A stretch of 64,000 nucleotides of DNA from Hydrogenophilales bacterium (GCA_016719465.1 JADJYY010000001.1:248001-312000); one strand, 5' to 3'. Numbered from the stretch's first letter, positions 53,956 to 62,881 are shown. The notes: generated by a model not told the origin, from the sequence alone. Translations and numbers: made by a program.

Positions 53956-54674
53956 GTCTGCTTTCCGCGGATCGGCTGGCCAAGCGCTACAAATCCCGCC
54001 AGGTCGTGGCGGAGGCATCCCTCCAGGTCAACAGCGGCGAAGTCGTGGGCCTGCTGGGGCCCAACGGCGCCGGCAAAACCACCTGTTTCTACATGATGGT
54101 GGGCCTGATCCGGGCCGACGGCGGCCAGATCCGCCTGGACGACGTGGACATCACGCGCATGCCGGTCCACAAGCGGGCGCGCCTGGGCCTGTCCTACCTG
54201 CCCCAGGAGACTTCCATCTTCCGCCGCCTGAGCGTCGCCGAAAACATCGCCGCCATGCTGGAGCTGAAGGGCTATGACGAGGCGGAGGTGGAAACCCGCC
54301 TGGAAAGCCTGCTGGAGGACCTGCACATCACCCACCTGCGCGACACGCCCGCGGTCGGCCTGTCGGGTGGCGAGCGGCGCCGGGTGGAGATCGCCCGCGC
54401 CCTGGCCACCTCGCCCCGTTTCGTCCTGCTGGACGAACCCTTCGCCGGCATCGACCCGATCTCGGTCATCGATATCCAGAAGATCGTGCGCTTCCTCACC
54501 GAACGCGACATCGGCGTGCTCATCACCGACCACAACGTGCGCGAAACCCTCGGCATCTGCAACCGGGCCTACATCCTCAACGCGGGACAGGTCATGGCCG
54601 CCGGGACGCCGGACGAAATTATTTATAATGAAACCGTCCGCAAGGTTTACCTCGGTGAGCACTTCAAGCTCTGA
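53952..54674 (+). CDS. lptB: LPS export ABC transporter ATPase LptB
   Basis: Cytoplasmic ATPase that powers LptFG (genes at 30800-32937). The 240-residue protein has Walker A LLGPNGAGKTTCFY, Q-loop LSYLPQETSIFRRL, signature VGLSGGERRRVEIARAL and Walker B FVLLDEPFAGIDP. GTG start at 53952 overlaps the lptA stop. An AT-rich segment with TATAAT near its 3' end (54626-54631) may contribute to rpoN expression. Confidence 0.96.
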   Translation: MSLLSADRLAKRYKSRQVVAEASLQVNSGEVVGLLGPNGAGKTTCFYMMVGLIRADGGQIRLDDVDITRMPVHKRARLGLSYLPQETSIFRRLSVAENIAAMLELKGYDEAEVETRLESLLEDLHITHLRDTPAVGLSGGERRRVEIARALATSPRFVLLDEPFAGIDPISVIDIQKIVRFLTERDIGVLITDHNVRETLGICNRAYILNAGQVMAAGTPDEIIYNETVRKVYLGEHFKL

Positions 54675-54710
54675 ATTCAATCGCACCGCCAAACTGCCGA
54701 TAAGCTTCGC

Positions 54711-56114
54711 ATGAAGCAGAGCCTCCAGCTCAAGCTGCACCAGCAGCTCACCCTCACCCCCCAGTTGCAGCAATCCATCCGGCTGTTGCAGCTTTCCACA
54801 TTGGAGTTGAGCCAGGAGATTTCCCAGATGCTCCAGGACAATCCGCTCCTGGAACGGCTCGATGGGGAAGACCGCTTCGACGCCCCGGCCGGGGAGTCCC
54901 CCGCCGAGGAATCCCGCTCCGAGCGGGACGAGGTCTACGAGGAAATGGCCTGGGGCGATCGCGCCGTGACGCCGTCCCACGGCACCGGCAGCGACGACGA
55001 CGAGGAACACGACTACCAGCAGGCCGATGCCAGCCAGACCAACCTGCACCAGCACCTGTGCAACCAGCTTTCCCTGACCCCCCTGGGCGCTCGCGACCGG
55101 CAACTGGTCGGCCTGCTCATCGAGGCCCTGGACGAGGATGGCTACCTCAGCGCCAGCCTGGAGGAACTCGTCGAACTGTTTCCGGCGGAGATGGAGGTCG
55201 ATCTCCCGGAGCTCGGCACCGCGTTGAAACTGCTGCAAAGCTTCGACCCCGCCGGCATCGGCGCCCGGGAACTGGGGGAATGCCTGTGGTTGCAGCTCAA
55301 CACCCTGCCGGACGACCTCCCCCACCTGGCCGTCGCCAAAACCATGGTGCGCGACCATCTCGGCCTCCTGGCGGAGCGGGAGTACGGCAAGCTGAAGAAA
55401 CTGTTCGATCTGAGCGATACCGAATTCATCCATCTGCGCCAGCTCATCACCTCCCTCAATCCCCGGCCGGGTTCCGATTACGCGCCCCTGGACACCCGCT
55501 ATGTGACCCCGGACGTATTCGTCAAGAAGATCAAGGGGCTCTGGATGGTCAGCCTCAACGCGGAAGCCGTGCCCAAGCTGCGCATCAACGAGATGTACGC
55601 CAACATCCTGCGCGGCAACAAGGAGGGGGGCGTCTCCCTCGGCGCCCAACTGCAGGAAGCCCGCTGGCTGATCAAGAATGTGCAGCAGCGATTCGAGACT
55701 ATCCTGAAAGTGTCCCAGGCCATCGTCGATCGGCAGCGCATGTTTTTCGAACATGGGGACGTGGCCATGCGGCCCCTGACCCTCAAGGAAATCGCCGAAG
55801 CCGTGGAATTGCACGAATCCACCATCTCCCGCGTCACCACCCAGAAGTACATGATGACGCCCCGAGGCCTGTTCGAATTCAAGTACTTCTTCGGCAGTTC
55901 CCTGGCCACCGAGGAGGGCGGCGCCACCTCCAGCACCGCCATCCGCGCCCTCATCAAGCAATTCATCGACGCCGAGACCCGCAGCAAGCCCCTGTCGGAC
56001 AACAGCATCGCCGACCTGCTCGGCAAGCAGGGTTTCGTCGTCGCCCGGCGCACCGTCGCCAAATATCGGGAGCTGATGAACATTCCTCCCGCCAACCAGC
56101 GCAAGTCGATCTGA
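54711..56114 (+). CDS. rpoN: RNA polymerase sigma-54 factor
   Basis: The 467-residue protein has the Gln/Leu-rich activator-interacting region (LHQQLTLTPQLQQSIRLLQL, residues 9-28), an acidic linker (about 60-105), the core-binding domain and the C-terminal RpoN box ARRTVAKYREL (about residue 447). It lies in the conserved lptB-rpoN-hpf-ptsN order. Confidence 0.97.
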   Translation: MKQSLQLKLHQQLTLTPQLQQSIRLLQLSTLELSQEISQMLQDNPLLERLDGEDRFDAPAGESPAEESRSERDEVYEEMAWGDRAVTPSHGTGSDDDEEHDYQQADASQTNLHQHLCNQLSLTPLGARDRQLVGLLIEALDEDGYLSASLEELVELFPAEMEVDLPELGTALKLLQSFDPAGIGARELGECLWLQLNTLPDDLPHLAVAKTMVRDHLGLLAEREYGKLKKLFDLSDTEFIHLRQLITSLNPRPGSDYAPLDTRYVTPDVFVKKIKGLWMVSLNAEAVPKLRINEMYANILRGNKEGGVSLGAQLQEARWLIKNVQQRFETILKVSQAIVDRQRMFFEHGDVAMRPLTLKEIAEAVELHESTISRVTTQKYMMTPRGLFEFKYFFGSSLATEEGGATSSTAIRALIKQFIDAETRSKPLSDNSIADLLGKQGFVVARRTVAKYRELMNIPPANQRKSI

Positions 56115-56140
56115 CCGGCGCACACCACAAGGAGCGTTGT

Positions 56141-56473
56141 ATGAACCTCACCATCACCGGCCACCACCTGGAAATCACCCCCGCGATCCGTGGCTATGTG
56201 GAAGACAAGATGGCCCGGGTCACCCGGCATTTCGATCAGGTTATCGACGTTTCCGTGATCCTCGCCGTGGAAAAACTCAAGCACAAGGCCGAGGTCAACC
56301 TGCATCTGAGCGGCAAGGACATCTTCGTGGAAGCCATCGACGCCGACATGTATGCCGCCATCGACTCCCTGGCCGACAAGCTCGACCGCCAGGTCCTCAA
56401 GCACAAGGAAAAGACCGGCGACGTGCATCGCGAATCCGGCGGCGTGAAACGGCAGAGCGCCGATCTCGGCTGA
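56141..56473 (+). CDS. hpf: ribosome hibernation-promoting factor (short form)
   Basis: A 110-residue protein of the HPF/YfiA family: MNLTITGHHLEITPAIRGYV, VEKLKHKAEVNLHLSGKD, DADMYAAIDSLADKLDRQ. It lacks the dimerisation domain of long HPF. It binds the 30S decoding region in stationary phase. AAGGAG precedes the ATG. A long GC hairpin follows before ptsN. Confidence 0.94.
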   Translation: MNLTITGHHLEITPAIRGYVEDKMARVTRHFDQVIDVSVILAVEKLKHKAEVNLHLSGKDIFVEAIDADMYAAIDSLADKLDRQVLKHKEKTGDVHRESGGVKRQSADLG

Positions 56474-56480
56474 CATTCCC

Positions 56481-56507
56481 GGCGCCGCCCGCCAGGCGGG
56501 CGGCGCC
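56481..56507. repeat. perfect GC hairpin between hpf and ptsN
   Basis: GGCGCCGCCCGCC (56481-56493) is the exact reverse complement of GGCGGGCGGCGCC (56495-56507), one base between them. No T-run follows on either strand, so it is more likely an mRNA-stability or attenuation structure than a full terminator. Confidence 0.7.
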
Positions 56508-56523
56508 TTCCAGGCAAGCATCC

Positions 56524-56979
56524 ATGAATCTCATTACCCCGCTGCTCAAGCCCGCCAACGTCCTGGCGGATTTCGAAACCACCAGCAAGAAACGCCTGTT
56601 CGAGCAGGCCGGCCAGTTGTTCCAGGCCAGCCATGGCGTTTCCGGCACGGAAGTCTTCGACAGCCTGTTTTCCCGGGAAAAGCTGGGGTCCACCGCCCTG
56701 GGTTATGGCATCGCCATTCCCCATGGCCGCATCAAGCACCTGAGCGAGACCGCCTGCGCCTTCCTGCGCCTGAAGTCCCCCGCCGAATTCGACGCGCCGG
56801 ACCGCCAGCCGGTGGACCTGGTGTTCATCCTGCTCGCCCCCGCCGCCGCCACCGATGTGCATCTGCAAATCCTCGGGGAACTGGCGGCCATGTTCTCGGA
56901 TGACGGCTTCCGCGGAAAATTGCGCGTCGCCGCCGACGCCGCCGAACTCCATCGCCTGATCACGGAATGGACGCCCTGA
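56524..56979 (+). CDS. ptsN: nitrogen-PTS enzyme IIA (PtsN)
   Basis: Regulatory phosphocarrier of 151 residues. The phosphoacceptor His is in GYGIAIPHGRIKHL (about residue 69); LIHLI-type C-terminal helices end the fold. It regulates K+ and nitrogen/carbon balance rather than sugar uptake. It overlaps hprK by 13 bp; NPr and EI-Ntr genes are not in this window. Confidence 0.94.
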   Translation: MNLITPLLKPANVLADFETTSKKRLFEQAGQLFQASHGVSGTEVFDSLFSREKLGSTALGYGIAIPHGRIKHLSETACAFLRLKSPAEFDAPDRQPVDLVFILLAPAAATDVHLQILGELAAMFSDDGFRGKLRVAADAAELHRLITEWTP

Positions 56980-57977
56980 ACCTGGCGACCGAGGGCGAGG
57001 ACGCCACCCCCGCCCACCACATCACGCCCTACCACATCTCGGTGGCGGAACTGTTCCGCCAGGCGGGCGAGCGGCTGCAACTGTGCTGGATCGCCGGACA
57101 CGCCGGCGGCGAGCGGCGGCTCAACTCGGACACGGTGCAGAAACCCACCCTGGCCCTGGTCGGCCACCTGAATTTCGTCCACCCCAACCGTGTTCAGGTG
57201 CTGGGCTGCGCCGAGATGGACTACCTGGGCAAGCTGTCCGAGGAGGGGCTGGGCCAGGCCATCGACAACCTGTTTTCCACGGAAATCGCCGCCGTGGTGG
57301 TCGCCAACGGCGAAAAGGCGCCGGAGACCCTGATCGCCGCCGCCGAGCGCACGGCCACGCCCCTGTTCACCTCCCCCCAGCAGAGCCCCTTGCTGATGCG
57401 GGTACTGTCCCACATGATGACCCAGGCCCTGGCGCCCTCCACCATCCTGCACGGCGTCTTTCTCGAGGTTTCGGGCCTGGGCGTGCTGGTCACCGGCGAC
57501 CCGTCCGCCGGCAAGAGCGAACTGGCCCTGGAACTGATCACCCGGGGACATAGGCTGGTGGCCGACGATGCCCTGGAAGTCTTCGCCGTGTCTCCCGACA
57601 CCCTGGAAGGCCGCTGTCCGACCCTGCTCCAGGACTTCATGGAAGTGCGGGGACTCGGCGTGCTCAACATTCGCAGGCTGTTCGGCGAAACCGCCGTCAA
57701 GAGCAAGAAGAACCTGAAGCTCATCATCCACCTCACCCCGGCCGACGGCTGGCAATCCCTGGATCGCCTGGACATGCGCGCCAGCAACCGCTCCATCCTG
57801 GGCATCGAGGTGCCCGAAGTCCGCATCCCGGTGGCCGTGGGCCGCAACCTGGCGGTCCTGGTGGAAGTGGCGGTGCGCAACCACATCCTGAGGCTGCGCG
57901 GCTTCAACTCCGCCGAGGAGTTCGCCGAGCGCCAGCGCGTCGCCATCGCCGCCGCCGATCCGCGGGAAGGCCAGTGA
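56967..57977 (+). CDS. hprK: HPr kinase/phosphorylase
   Basis: Phosphorylates and dephosphorylates HPr-like proteins on Ser. The 336-residue protein has an N-terminal domain, P-loop TGDPSAGKSELALELI (about residue 177) and the family signature EVRGLGVLNIRRLFG (about residue 227). It lies between ptsN and rapZ. Confidence 0.94.
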   Translation: MDALNLATEGEDATPAHHITPYHISVAELFRQAGERLQLCWIAGHAGGERRLNSDTVQKPTLALVGHLNFVHPNRVQVLGCAEMDYLGKLSEEGLGQAIDNLFSTEIAAVVVANGEKAPETLIAAAERTATPLFTSPQQSPLLMRVLSHMMTQALAPSTILHGVFLEVSGLGVLVTGDPSAGKSELALELITRGHRLVADDALEVFAVSPDTLEGRCPTLLQDFMEVRGLGVLNIRRLFGETAVKSKKNLKLIIHLTPADGWQSLDRLDMRASNRSILGIEVPEVRIPVAVGRNLAVLVEVAVRNHILRLRGFNSAEEFAERQRVAIAAADPREGQ

Positions 57978-58810
57978 TGCGCCTGGTCCTCATCAGCGGG
58001 CTGTCCGGTTCCGGCAAGAGCGTGGCCCTCAAGGCCATGGAGGACGCCGGCTTCTACTGCATCGACAATCTCCCCGCCGCCCTGCTGCCAGAGGCCGTCG
58101 AATACCTGCGCCTGACCCATGTCCAGGATGCCGCCGTCAGCATCGACGCCCGCAGCGGCGCCGGCGTCGCCAACCTGCCGGAAGAACTGGAAAAACTGAA
58201 GCGGCGCCTGGACCTGCGCGTCCTGTTCCTGACCGCCAAGGACGAGACCCTGGTCAAGCGTTTCTCCGAGACCCGCCGCCACCACCCCCTGGCCACCGGC
58301 GAGCGTTCCCTGGAAGAATGCATCCGCGAGGAACGGGAGGTGCTGTCCCGCATTTCCGCCATCAGCCACCAGATGGACACCAGCGACCAGTCCGCCAACA
58401 GCCTGCGGGCCTGGATCAAGGATTTCCTCAATCTGGACAGCGCCGCCTTCACCCTGGTGTTCCAGTCCTTCGGCTTCAAGCACGGCATTCCCATGGACGC
58501 CGACCTGGTATTCGACGTGCGCTGCCTGCCCAACCCCCACTACGACCCCATGTTGCGGCCCCTGACCGGCCGCGACGCCCCGGTCATCGCCTTCCTGCAG
58601 GGCCACGAGCCCGTGCTGGCCATGCTGGAGGACATCCGCGCCTACGTGGCGAAATGGCTGCCGGCCTACATCAAGGACAACCGCGGCTACTTCACCGTGG
58701 GCCTGGGCTGCACCGGCGGCCAGCACCGCTCGGTCTACTTCGCCGAAACCCTGGCCGACCACTTCCGCGACACCCGGCAGGTCCTGGTCAGGCACCGGGA
58801 ACTGTCCTGA
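57977..58810 (+). CDS. rapZ: RNase adapter RapZ
   Basis: P-loop protein of 277 residues; in enterics it guides RNase E to the sRNA GlmZ. Walker A is ISGLSGSGKSVALKAMED; further landmarks are FYCIDNLPAALLPE, FSETRRHHPL, KHGIPMDADLVFDVRCLPNP and IGCTGG-type GLGCTGGQHRSVYFAE. ATG 57977 overlaps the hprK stop (TGATG); GTG 57974 is also possible. Confidence 0.95.
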   Translation: MRLVLISGLSGSGKSVALKAMEDAGFYCIDNLPAALLPEAVEYLRLTHVQDAAVSIDARSGAGVANLPEELEKLKRRLDLRVLFLTAKDETLVKRFSETRRHHPLATGERSLEECIREEREVLSRISAISHQMDTSDQSANSLRAWIKDFLNLDSAAFTLVFQSFGFKHGIPMDADLVFDVRCLPNPHYDPMLRPLTGRDAPVIAFLQGHEPVLAMLEDIRAYVAKWLPAYIKDNRGYFTVGLGCTGGQHRSVYFAETLADHFRDTRQVLVRHRELS

Positions 58811-58818
58811 AACCCGGC

Positions 58819-59178
58819 ATGGCCGGCGTCCGGATCCGGCCGGGGGACTGGCTCATCCTCGGTCTCGGCCTGGCCCTGCTGGCCGCCCTGTGGGCCCGCC
58901 AGGCCGGCAGCCTGGAAGGCCGGGTCATCATCCGCCTGGACGGCCAGGTATTCACGGAAGCCAGCCTGCGGCTGAACCGGATCATCGAGGTACCCGGCCC
59001 CCTCGGCCCCAGCCGGGTCGAAATCCGCGACGGCCGGGTCCGCGTCGCCGCCGACCCCGGCCCGCGCCAACTGTGCGTGCGCCAGGGCTGGATTCCGCCC
59101 GGGAGCGCGGTGGTCTGCCTGCCCAACCGGGTGGCGGTGGAAAACGCCGCCGCCGGCTATGACACCCTCAACTACTGA
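58819..59178 (+). CDS. NusG domain II-containing protein
   Basis: A 119-residue protein with one N-terminal membrane helix (WLILGLGLALLAALWAR) and a small outer domain with EVPGPLGPSRVEIRDGRVRV and CVRQGWIPPGSAVVCLPNRV, the pattern of NusG-domain-II proteins. Such genes usually sit next to a Gx-type transporter gene; here that gene is at 61168, separated by fccAB-like genes. ATG 58819 starts 8 bp after rapZ. Confidence 0.8.
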   Translation: MAGVRIRPGDWLILGLGLALLAALWARQAGSLEGRVIIRLDGQVFTEASLRLNRIIEVPGPLGPSRVEIRDGRVRVAADPGPRQLCVRQGWIPPGSAVVCLPNRVAVENAAAGYDTLNY

Positions 59179-59506
59179 ACGCACCCCGAGGCGATCAGGC
59201 AACACGCGGGCCTCCCGCGCGTTTCCCGGGAGCGCGCCGCATCCCGGGAAGCCAGCCGACGCGCCGGCGATGGGTGCTCCGCCGCGAATTTCTTCTTGAT
59301 GTCCGTCAAAAAAAACGACGAAGGCTCTCCCGCCCCTGGGACCCTTCTTTAAGATTGCCCCTCATCGGAAAGGGGTGTGCTCGCCAGCCTTCGTGGCCCG
59401 AAAACAGGCGCGACGCCCCGCCCCAGCATCACAAGCCCACCGGGCGAGTGTTCAGTCCGGCCGGGCCCTCGGCCGGATATTTCAGTACCGGCAACGAGGA
59501 GAAAAC
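59179..59506 (+). other. 328-bp intergenic region upstream of fccA
   Basis: No gene is supported here. It contains a GC-rich inverted arrangement near 59212-59250, an A-run (59309-59316), a hairpin TCCGGCCG/CGGCCGGA (59456-59463 with 59470-59477, loop GGCCCT) and the ribosome site GAGGAG about 5 bases before fccA. No convincing -35/-10 pair was identified. The composition is less coding-like than its neighbours, consistent with a junction formed by insertion or rearrangement. Confidence 0.5.
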
Positions 59507-59809
59507 ATGTCGAAGAAATCCCCCTTGGCGGTGGCCATGCTGGCCTTCCTGCCCCTGGCCAGTCACGCGTTCGGCGCGGACCCGCATATCAGGCTCATCG
59601 CCTCCACCTGCCTCAACTGCCACGGGCCGGGAGGCAAGAGCCTGGGCGCCGTGCCCGGCCTGGCCGGACAGGACCAGGCCTATCTGCTCACCGCCATGAA
59701 AGAACAAAAGTCGGGCACGCGGGAAACCACGGTGATGCGCCGCTACATGAACGGCTACACCGAGGACGAGATGACCAAGCTGGCCGAATACTTCTCCAGC
59801 CTGAAATAA
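59507..59809 (+). CDS. fccA: monohaem cytochrome c, FccA-like
   Basis: Exported c-type cytochrome of 100 residues. A signal peptide (AVAMLAFLPLASHAFG) precedes one haem site CLNCH (35-39), with a likely distal Met in TTVMRRYMNGY. Situated 26 bp before an FccB-like flavoprotein, it should take its electrons. The Allochromatium FccA is a dihaem protein; this is a monohaem form as found in some sulfur oxidisers. Confidence 0.85.
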   Translation: MSKKSPLAVAMLAFLPLASHAFGADPHIRLIASTCLNCHGPGGKSLGAVPGLAGQDQAYLLTAMKEQKSGTRETTVMRRYMNGYTEDEMTKLAEYFSSLK

Positions 59810-59835
59810 GCCCGAGCACGCCTAGAGGAATCCAA

Positions 59836-61104
59836 ATGAGTCCGAACCGCAGACAATTCCTGAAATCTTCCGCCGCCTCCCTGGCCCTCGCCGCCGCCTC
59901 CGGCGGCGCCCTCGCCAAGCCCGACAAGGCCCAACCCCACGTGGTGGTGGTGGGCGCCGGCTGGGGCGGCGCCACCTGCGCCAAGTACTTGCGCCTGTGG
60001 GACCCGGACATCCGGGTCACCCTGATCGAGCCCAACCCGCATTTCACCTCCTGCCCCATGTCCAACTGGGTGGTGGGCGGTTTCCAGTCCTTCGATTACC
60101 TGGTGAAAAGCTACGACAACCTGCCCAAGTACGGCATCAAGATGGTCAAGGACCTGGTCACCGGCGTGGATGGCGAAAAGCAGGTGGTGCATACCAAGGC
60201 CGGCAAGAAAATCCACTACGACCGCCTGGTGCTGGCGCCGGGCATGGAGTTCATGACCGAGACCGTGGCCGGCTACGACGAGGGCGCCAAGGCCCAGAAG
60301 GTCATGCACGCCTTCAAGGCCGGCCCGGAAACCTTGCTGCTGCGCAAGCAACTGGAGGCCATGCCCGACGGCGGCGTGTTCGTCATCGCCTCGCCGCCGC
60401 CCCCCGGCCGCTGCGTCTCCGGACCCTACGAGCGCGCCTGCGCCGCCGCCCACTACTTCAAGCAGCACAAGCCCAGGTCCAAGATCATCATGCTCGACGG
60501 CCACATCGACGTGGTCTCCAAGGGCCCCATGTTCAAGGCCGCCTGGAAGGAGTTCTACCCCGGCATGATCGAGCACCGGCCCAACAACCTGGCGGTGGGC
60601 TTCGACCACAAGACCATGACCGTCACCACGGAGTTCGAGGACGTGAAGGGCGACGTGGTGAACATCATCCCCCTGCAGCGGGCGCCGAAGCTGTGCAAGG
60701 ACGCCGGCGTGCGCAACGACGCCCTGGACCGCTGGTGCAACATCGACTACGTCACCTACGAATCCACCTCGGTGCCCAAGGTGCACGTGATCGGCGATCC
60801 GGTCATGTCCAACATGCCCAAGTCGGCCCACGTTTCCAACAACCAGGCCAAGATCTGCGCCGCCGCCATCATCGAGCTGCTGCATGGCCGCCAGCCCGTT
60901 CCCGCGCCGGTCATCGGCAGCACCAGCTATTCCGTGACCTCGGACCATACCTCCGGCTCCATCGCCGTGGTCATGCGTTACGACCCGGCGAAGAAGGTGT
61001 ACCAGCGCCAACCGGAAGGCGGCGCCAACACCAAGCACAGCGAACTCGACTTCGCCTACGGCCTGGCCTGGCACGAGAACATGTGGGCCGACACCCTGGG
61101 CTGA
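59836..61104 (+). CDS. fccB: flavocytochrome c sulfide dehydrogenase flavoprotein-like
   Basis: FAD protein of the sulfide dehydrogenase family, 422 residues. A Tat signal (NRRQFLKSSAASLALAA) leads to the FAD motif HVVVVGAGWGGATCAKYL; the active-site region is GRCVSGPYERAC (Cys193, Cys202); DRWCNIDYVTYES and VHVIGDP are family landmarks. In the known enzyme a second cysteine lies in an NTCYS segment near the C-terminus; the equivalent here reads STSYS (Ser364), so that partner is missing. Oxidation of sulfide to sulfur is expected but the substituted site makes activity uncertain. Confidence 0.87.
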   Translation: MSPNRRQFLKSSAASLALAAASGGALAKPDKAQPHVVVVGAGWGGATCAKYLRLWDPDIRVTLIEPNPHFTSCPMSNWVVGGFQSFDYLVKSYDNLPKYGIKMVKDLVTGVDGEKQVVHTKAGKKIHYDRLVLAPGMEFMTETVAGYDEGAKAQKVMHAFKAGPETLLLRKQLEAMPDGGVFVIASPPPPGRCVSGPYERACAAAHYFKQHKPRSKIIMLDGHIDVVSKGPMFKAAWKEFYPGMIEHRPNNLAVGFDHKTMTVTTEFEDVKGDVVNIIPLQRAPKLCKDAGVRNDALDRWCNIDYVTYESTSVPKVHVIGDPVMSNMPKSAHVSNNQAKICAAAIIELLHGRQPVPAPVIGSTSYSVTSDHTSGSIAVVMRYDPAKKVYQRQPEGGANTKHSELDFAYGLAWHENMWADTLG

Positions 61105-61121
61105 CCTGTCAAACCCCACCG

Positions 61122-61148
61122 AAACGGGGCCCATGCCCCGTTTTTTTT
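61122..61148 (+). terminator. rho-independent terminator after fccB
   Basis: AAACGGGGC (61122-61130), loop CCAT, GCCCCGTTT (61135-61143), within a run of eight T (61141-61148). It ends the fccAB transcript 17 bp after the stop, and lies 20 bp before the next start. Confidence 0.9.
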
Positions 61149-61167
61149 GCCCGCGTATCATCGCGGC

Positions 61168-61698
61168 ATGCAGATTGAACTCCACGCCAGCGAGGAGGAC
61201 CGCCGCGTCGCCGTCCTGGCCGCCGCCGCCATCGGCCTGACCCTGGCGGAAGCCGCCATCCCCCTGCCCATCCCCGGCGTCAAGCCCGGCCTGGCCAACA
61301 TCGTCACCCTGGTGGTGCTGTACCGCCACGGCTGGCGCATGGCCGCCTGGGTCGCGGGCCTGCGCATCGTCGCCGGGGCGCTGGCCCTGGGCCAGTTTCT
61401 GACCCCCGCCTTCGTGCTCAGCCTGAGTGGCGGCGTCATGAGCCTGCTCGTCCTGGCCTGGGCGATCCACCTCCCGACCCGCTGGTTCGGGCCGGTGGGC
61501 CTGTCGGTGCTGGCCGCCTTCGCCCACATCGGCGCCCAACTGCTGGTGGTGGATGCCTGGCTCATGCCCGGCGCCAGCCTGCTTGCCCTCATGCCCCTGT
61601 TCCTCGCCGCCGCCTGGATCACCGGCCTGGGCAATGGCCTCGCCGCCGCCCAACTGCTCAAATCAACATCTCGCCCCAACCCGGAGGTTTCACCATGA
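61168..61698 (+). CDS. Gx transporter family membrane protein
   Basis: A 176-residue protein with five or six membrane segments. IGLTLAEAAIPLPIPGVKPG, LANIVTLVVLYRHGWR and LSLSGGVMSLLVLAWAIHL match the family often annotated as Gx transporter or heptaprenyl diphosphate synthase component I. Substrate unknown. Start ATG 61168 lies just after the fccB terminator; it overlaps ubiX by 4 bp. Confidence 0.85.
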   Translation: MQIELHASEEDRRVAVLAAAAIGLTLAEAAIPLPIPGVKPGLANIVTLVVLYRHGWRMAAWVAGLRIVAGALALGQFLTPAFVLSLSGGVMSLLVLAWAIHLPTRWFGPVGLSVLAAFAHIGAQLLVVDAWLMPGASLLALMPLFLAAAWITGLGNGLAAAQLLKSTSRPNPEVSP

Positions 61699-62294
61699 AA
61701 CGCATCACCCTCGCCCTCACCGGCGCTTCCGGCATGGGCTACGGCATCCGCCTGCTGGAATGCCTGCTGCGGGCCGGTTGCCAGGTGGACCTGCTGGTCT
61801 CCTCCACCGCCCGCATCGTGGCGCGCCAGGAACTGGACCTGGCCCTGCCCGCCGACAGCGGCGAACTCGCCGCCTTCTTCGACACCCGCTTTGCCGGCCA
61901 CACCGGCAAACTCACCGCCTACGGCAAGGAGGAATGGTTCGCCCCCGCCGCCTCCGGCTCCAACCCGGCCGATGCCATGGTGGTCTGCCCCTGCACCATG
62001 GGGGCGCTTGCCGCCATCGCCCACGGCATGGCCGACAACCTCATCGAGCGCGCCGCCGACGTCATGCTCAAGGAAAGGCGGCCCCTCATCCTGGTGCCCC
62101 GGGAAACCCCCTTGTCCCTCATCCACCTGCGCAACATGACCCAACTGGCCGAAGCCGGCGCCACCATCCTGCCCGCCAACCCCGGCTTCTACCACCGCCC
62201 GCAAGGCGTGGACCAGGTGGTGGACTTCATCGTCGCCCGCGTCCTGGATCAACTGGCCGTGCCCCACCGGCTCATGGCGCGCTGGGGCGCGTAG
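61695..62294 (+). CDS. ubiX: flavin prenyltransferase UbiX
   Basis: Makes the prenylated FMN cofactor for the decarboxylase UbiD in ubiquinone synthesis. The 199-residue protein has ALTGASGMGYGIRLLECLL, MVVCPCTMGALAAIAHG, DNLIERAADVMLKERRPL and PRETPLSLIHLRNM, all UbiX hallmarks. Confidence 0.95.
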   Translation: MKRITLALTGASGMGYGIRLLECLLRAGCQVDLLVSSTARIVARQELDLALPADSGELAAFFDTRFAGHTGKLTAYGKEEWFAPAASGSNPADAMVVCPCTMGALAAIAHGMADNLIERAADVMLKERRPLILVPRETPLSLIHLRNMTQLAEAGATILPANPGFYHRPQGVDQVVDFIVARVLDQLAVPHRLMARWGA

Positions 62295-62304
62295 TGGACA
62301 CTTG

Positions 62305-62877
62305 ATGGACATCCCCCTGTTCCCGCTGCACACGGTGTTGTTCCCCGGCGGCAGCCTGCGCCTCAAGGTGTTCGAGGCCCGCTACCTGGATATGGTGAGC
62401 GAGCGCATGCGGGCGGAACGCCCCTTCGGCATCTGCCTCATCAAGTCCGGCCCGGAAGTGGGCGGCGGCGCCGAACCGGAGACCGTCGGCACCCTGGCGA
62501 ATATCGTCGAGGCCGACATGGATACCCCCGGCATCCTCATGCTGCGTGTGGAAGGCGGCGAGCGCTTCGTCATCGAACACACCCGGATCGGGGCCGACCA
62601 GCTCCTCACCGGCACGGTCCGCGCCAAGGGCGAGGAAGCCGCCCTCCCCGTCCCGGAACACTGCCTGCCCAGCCTGGAAGTCCTGACCGTGATCGCGCAA
62701 CGGGCCCCGGAGGCCATCGCCGGCCCCCCACGCGACGACGCCACCTGGGTCGGCTTCCGCCTGGCGGAAATCCTGCCCCTCAAAGCCGCCGCCCGTCAGG
62801 CCATGCTGGAAATGAACGACCCCGTCGCCCGCCTGGAAATCCTCATGGCCTTCCTGCGCAAGAACCAGTTGATCTGA
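62305..62877 (+). CDS. LON substrate-binding-domain protein
   Basis: A 190-residue protein with only the N-terminal domain of Lon protease: IPLFPLHTVLFPGGSLRLKV followed by FEARYLDMVSERMRAERPFG. No ATPase or protease domain is present. Such stand-alone proteins are common; function unclear. ATG 62305 is preferred to TTG 62302. Confidence 0.87.
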   Translation: MDIPLFPLHTVLFPGGSLRLKVFEARYLDMVSERMRAERPFGICLIKSGPEVGGGAEPETVGTLANIVEADMDTPGILMLRVEGGERFVIEHTRIGADQLLTGTVRAKGEEAALPVPEHCLPSLEVLTVIAQRAPEAIAGPPRDDATWVGFRLAEILPLKAAARQAMLEMNDPVARLEILMAFLRKNQLI

Positions 62878-62881
62878 CCCC

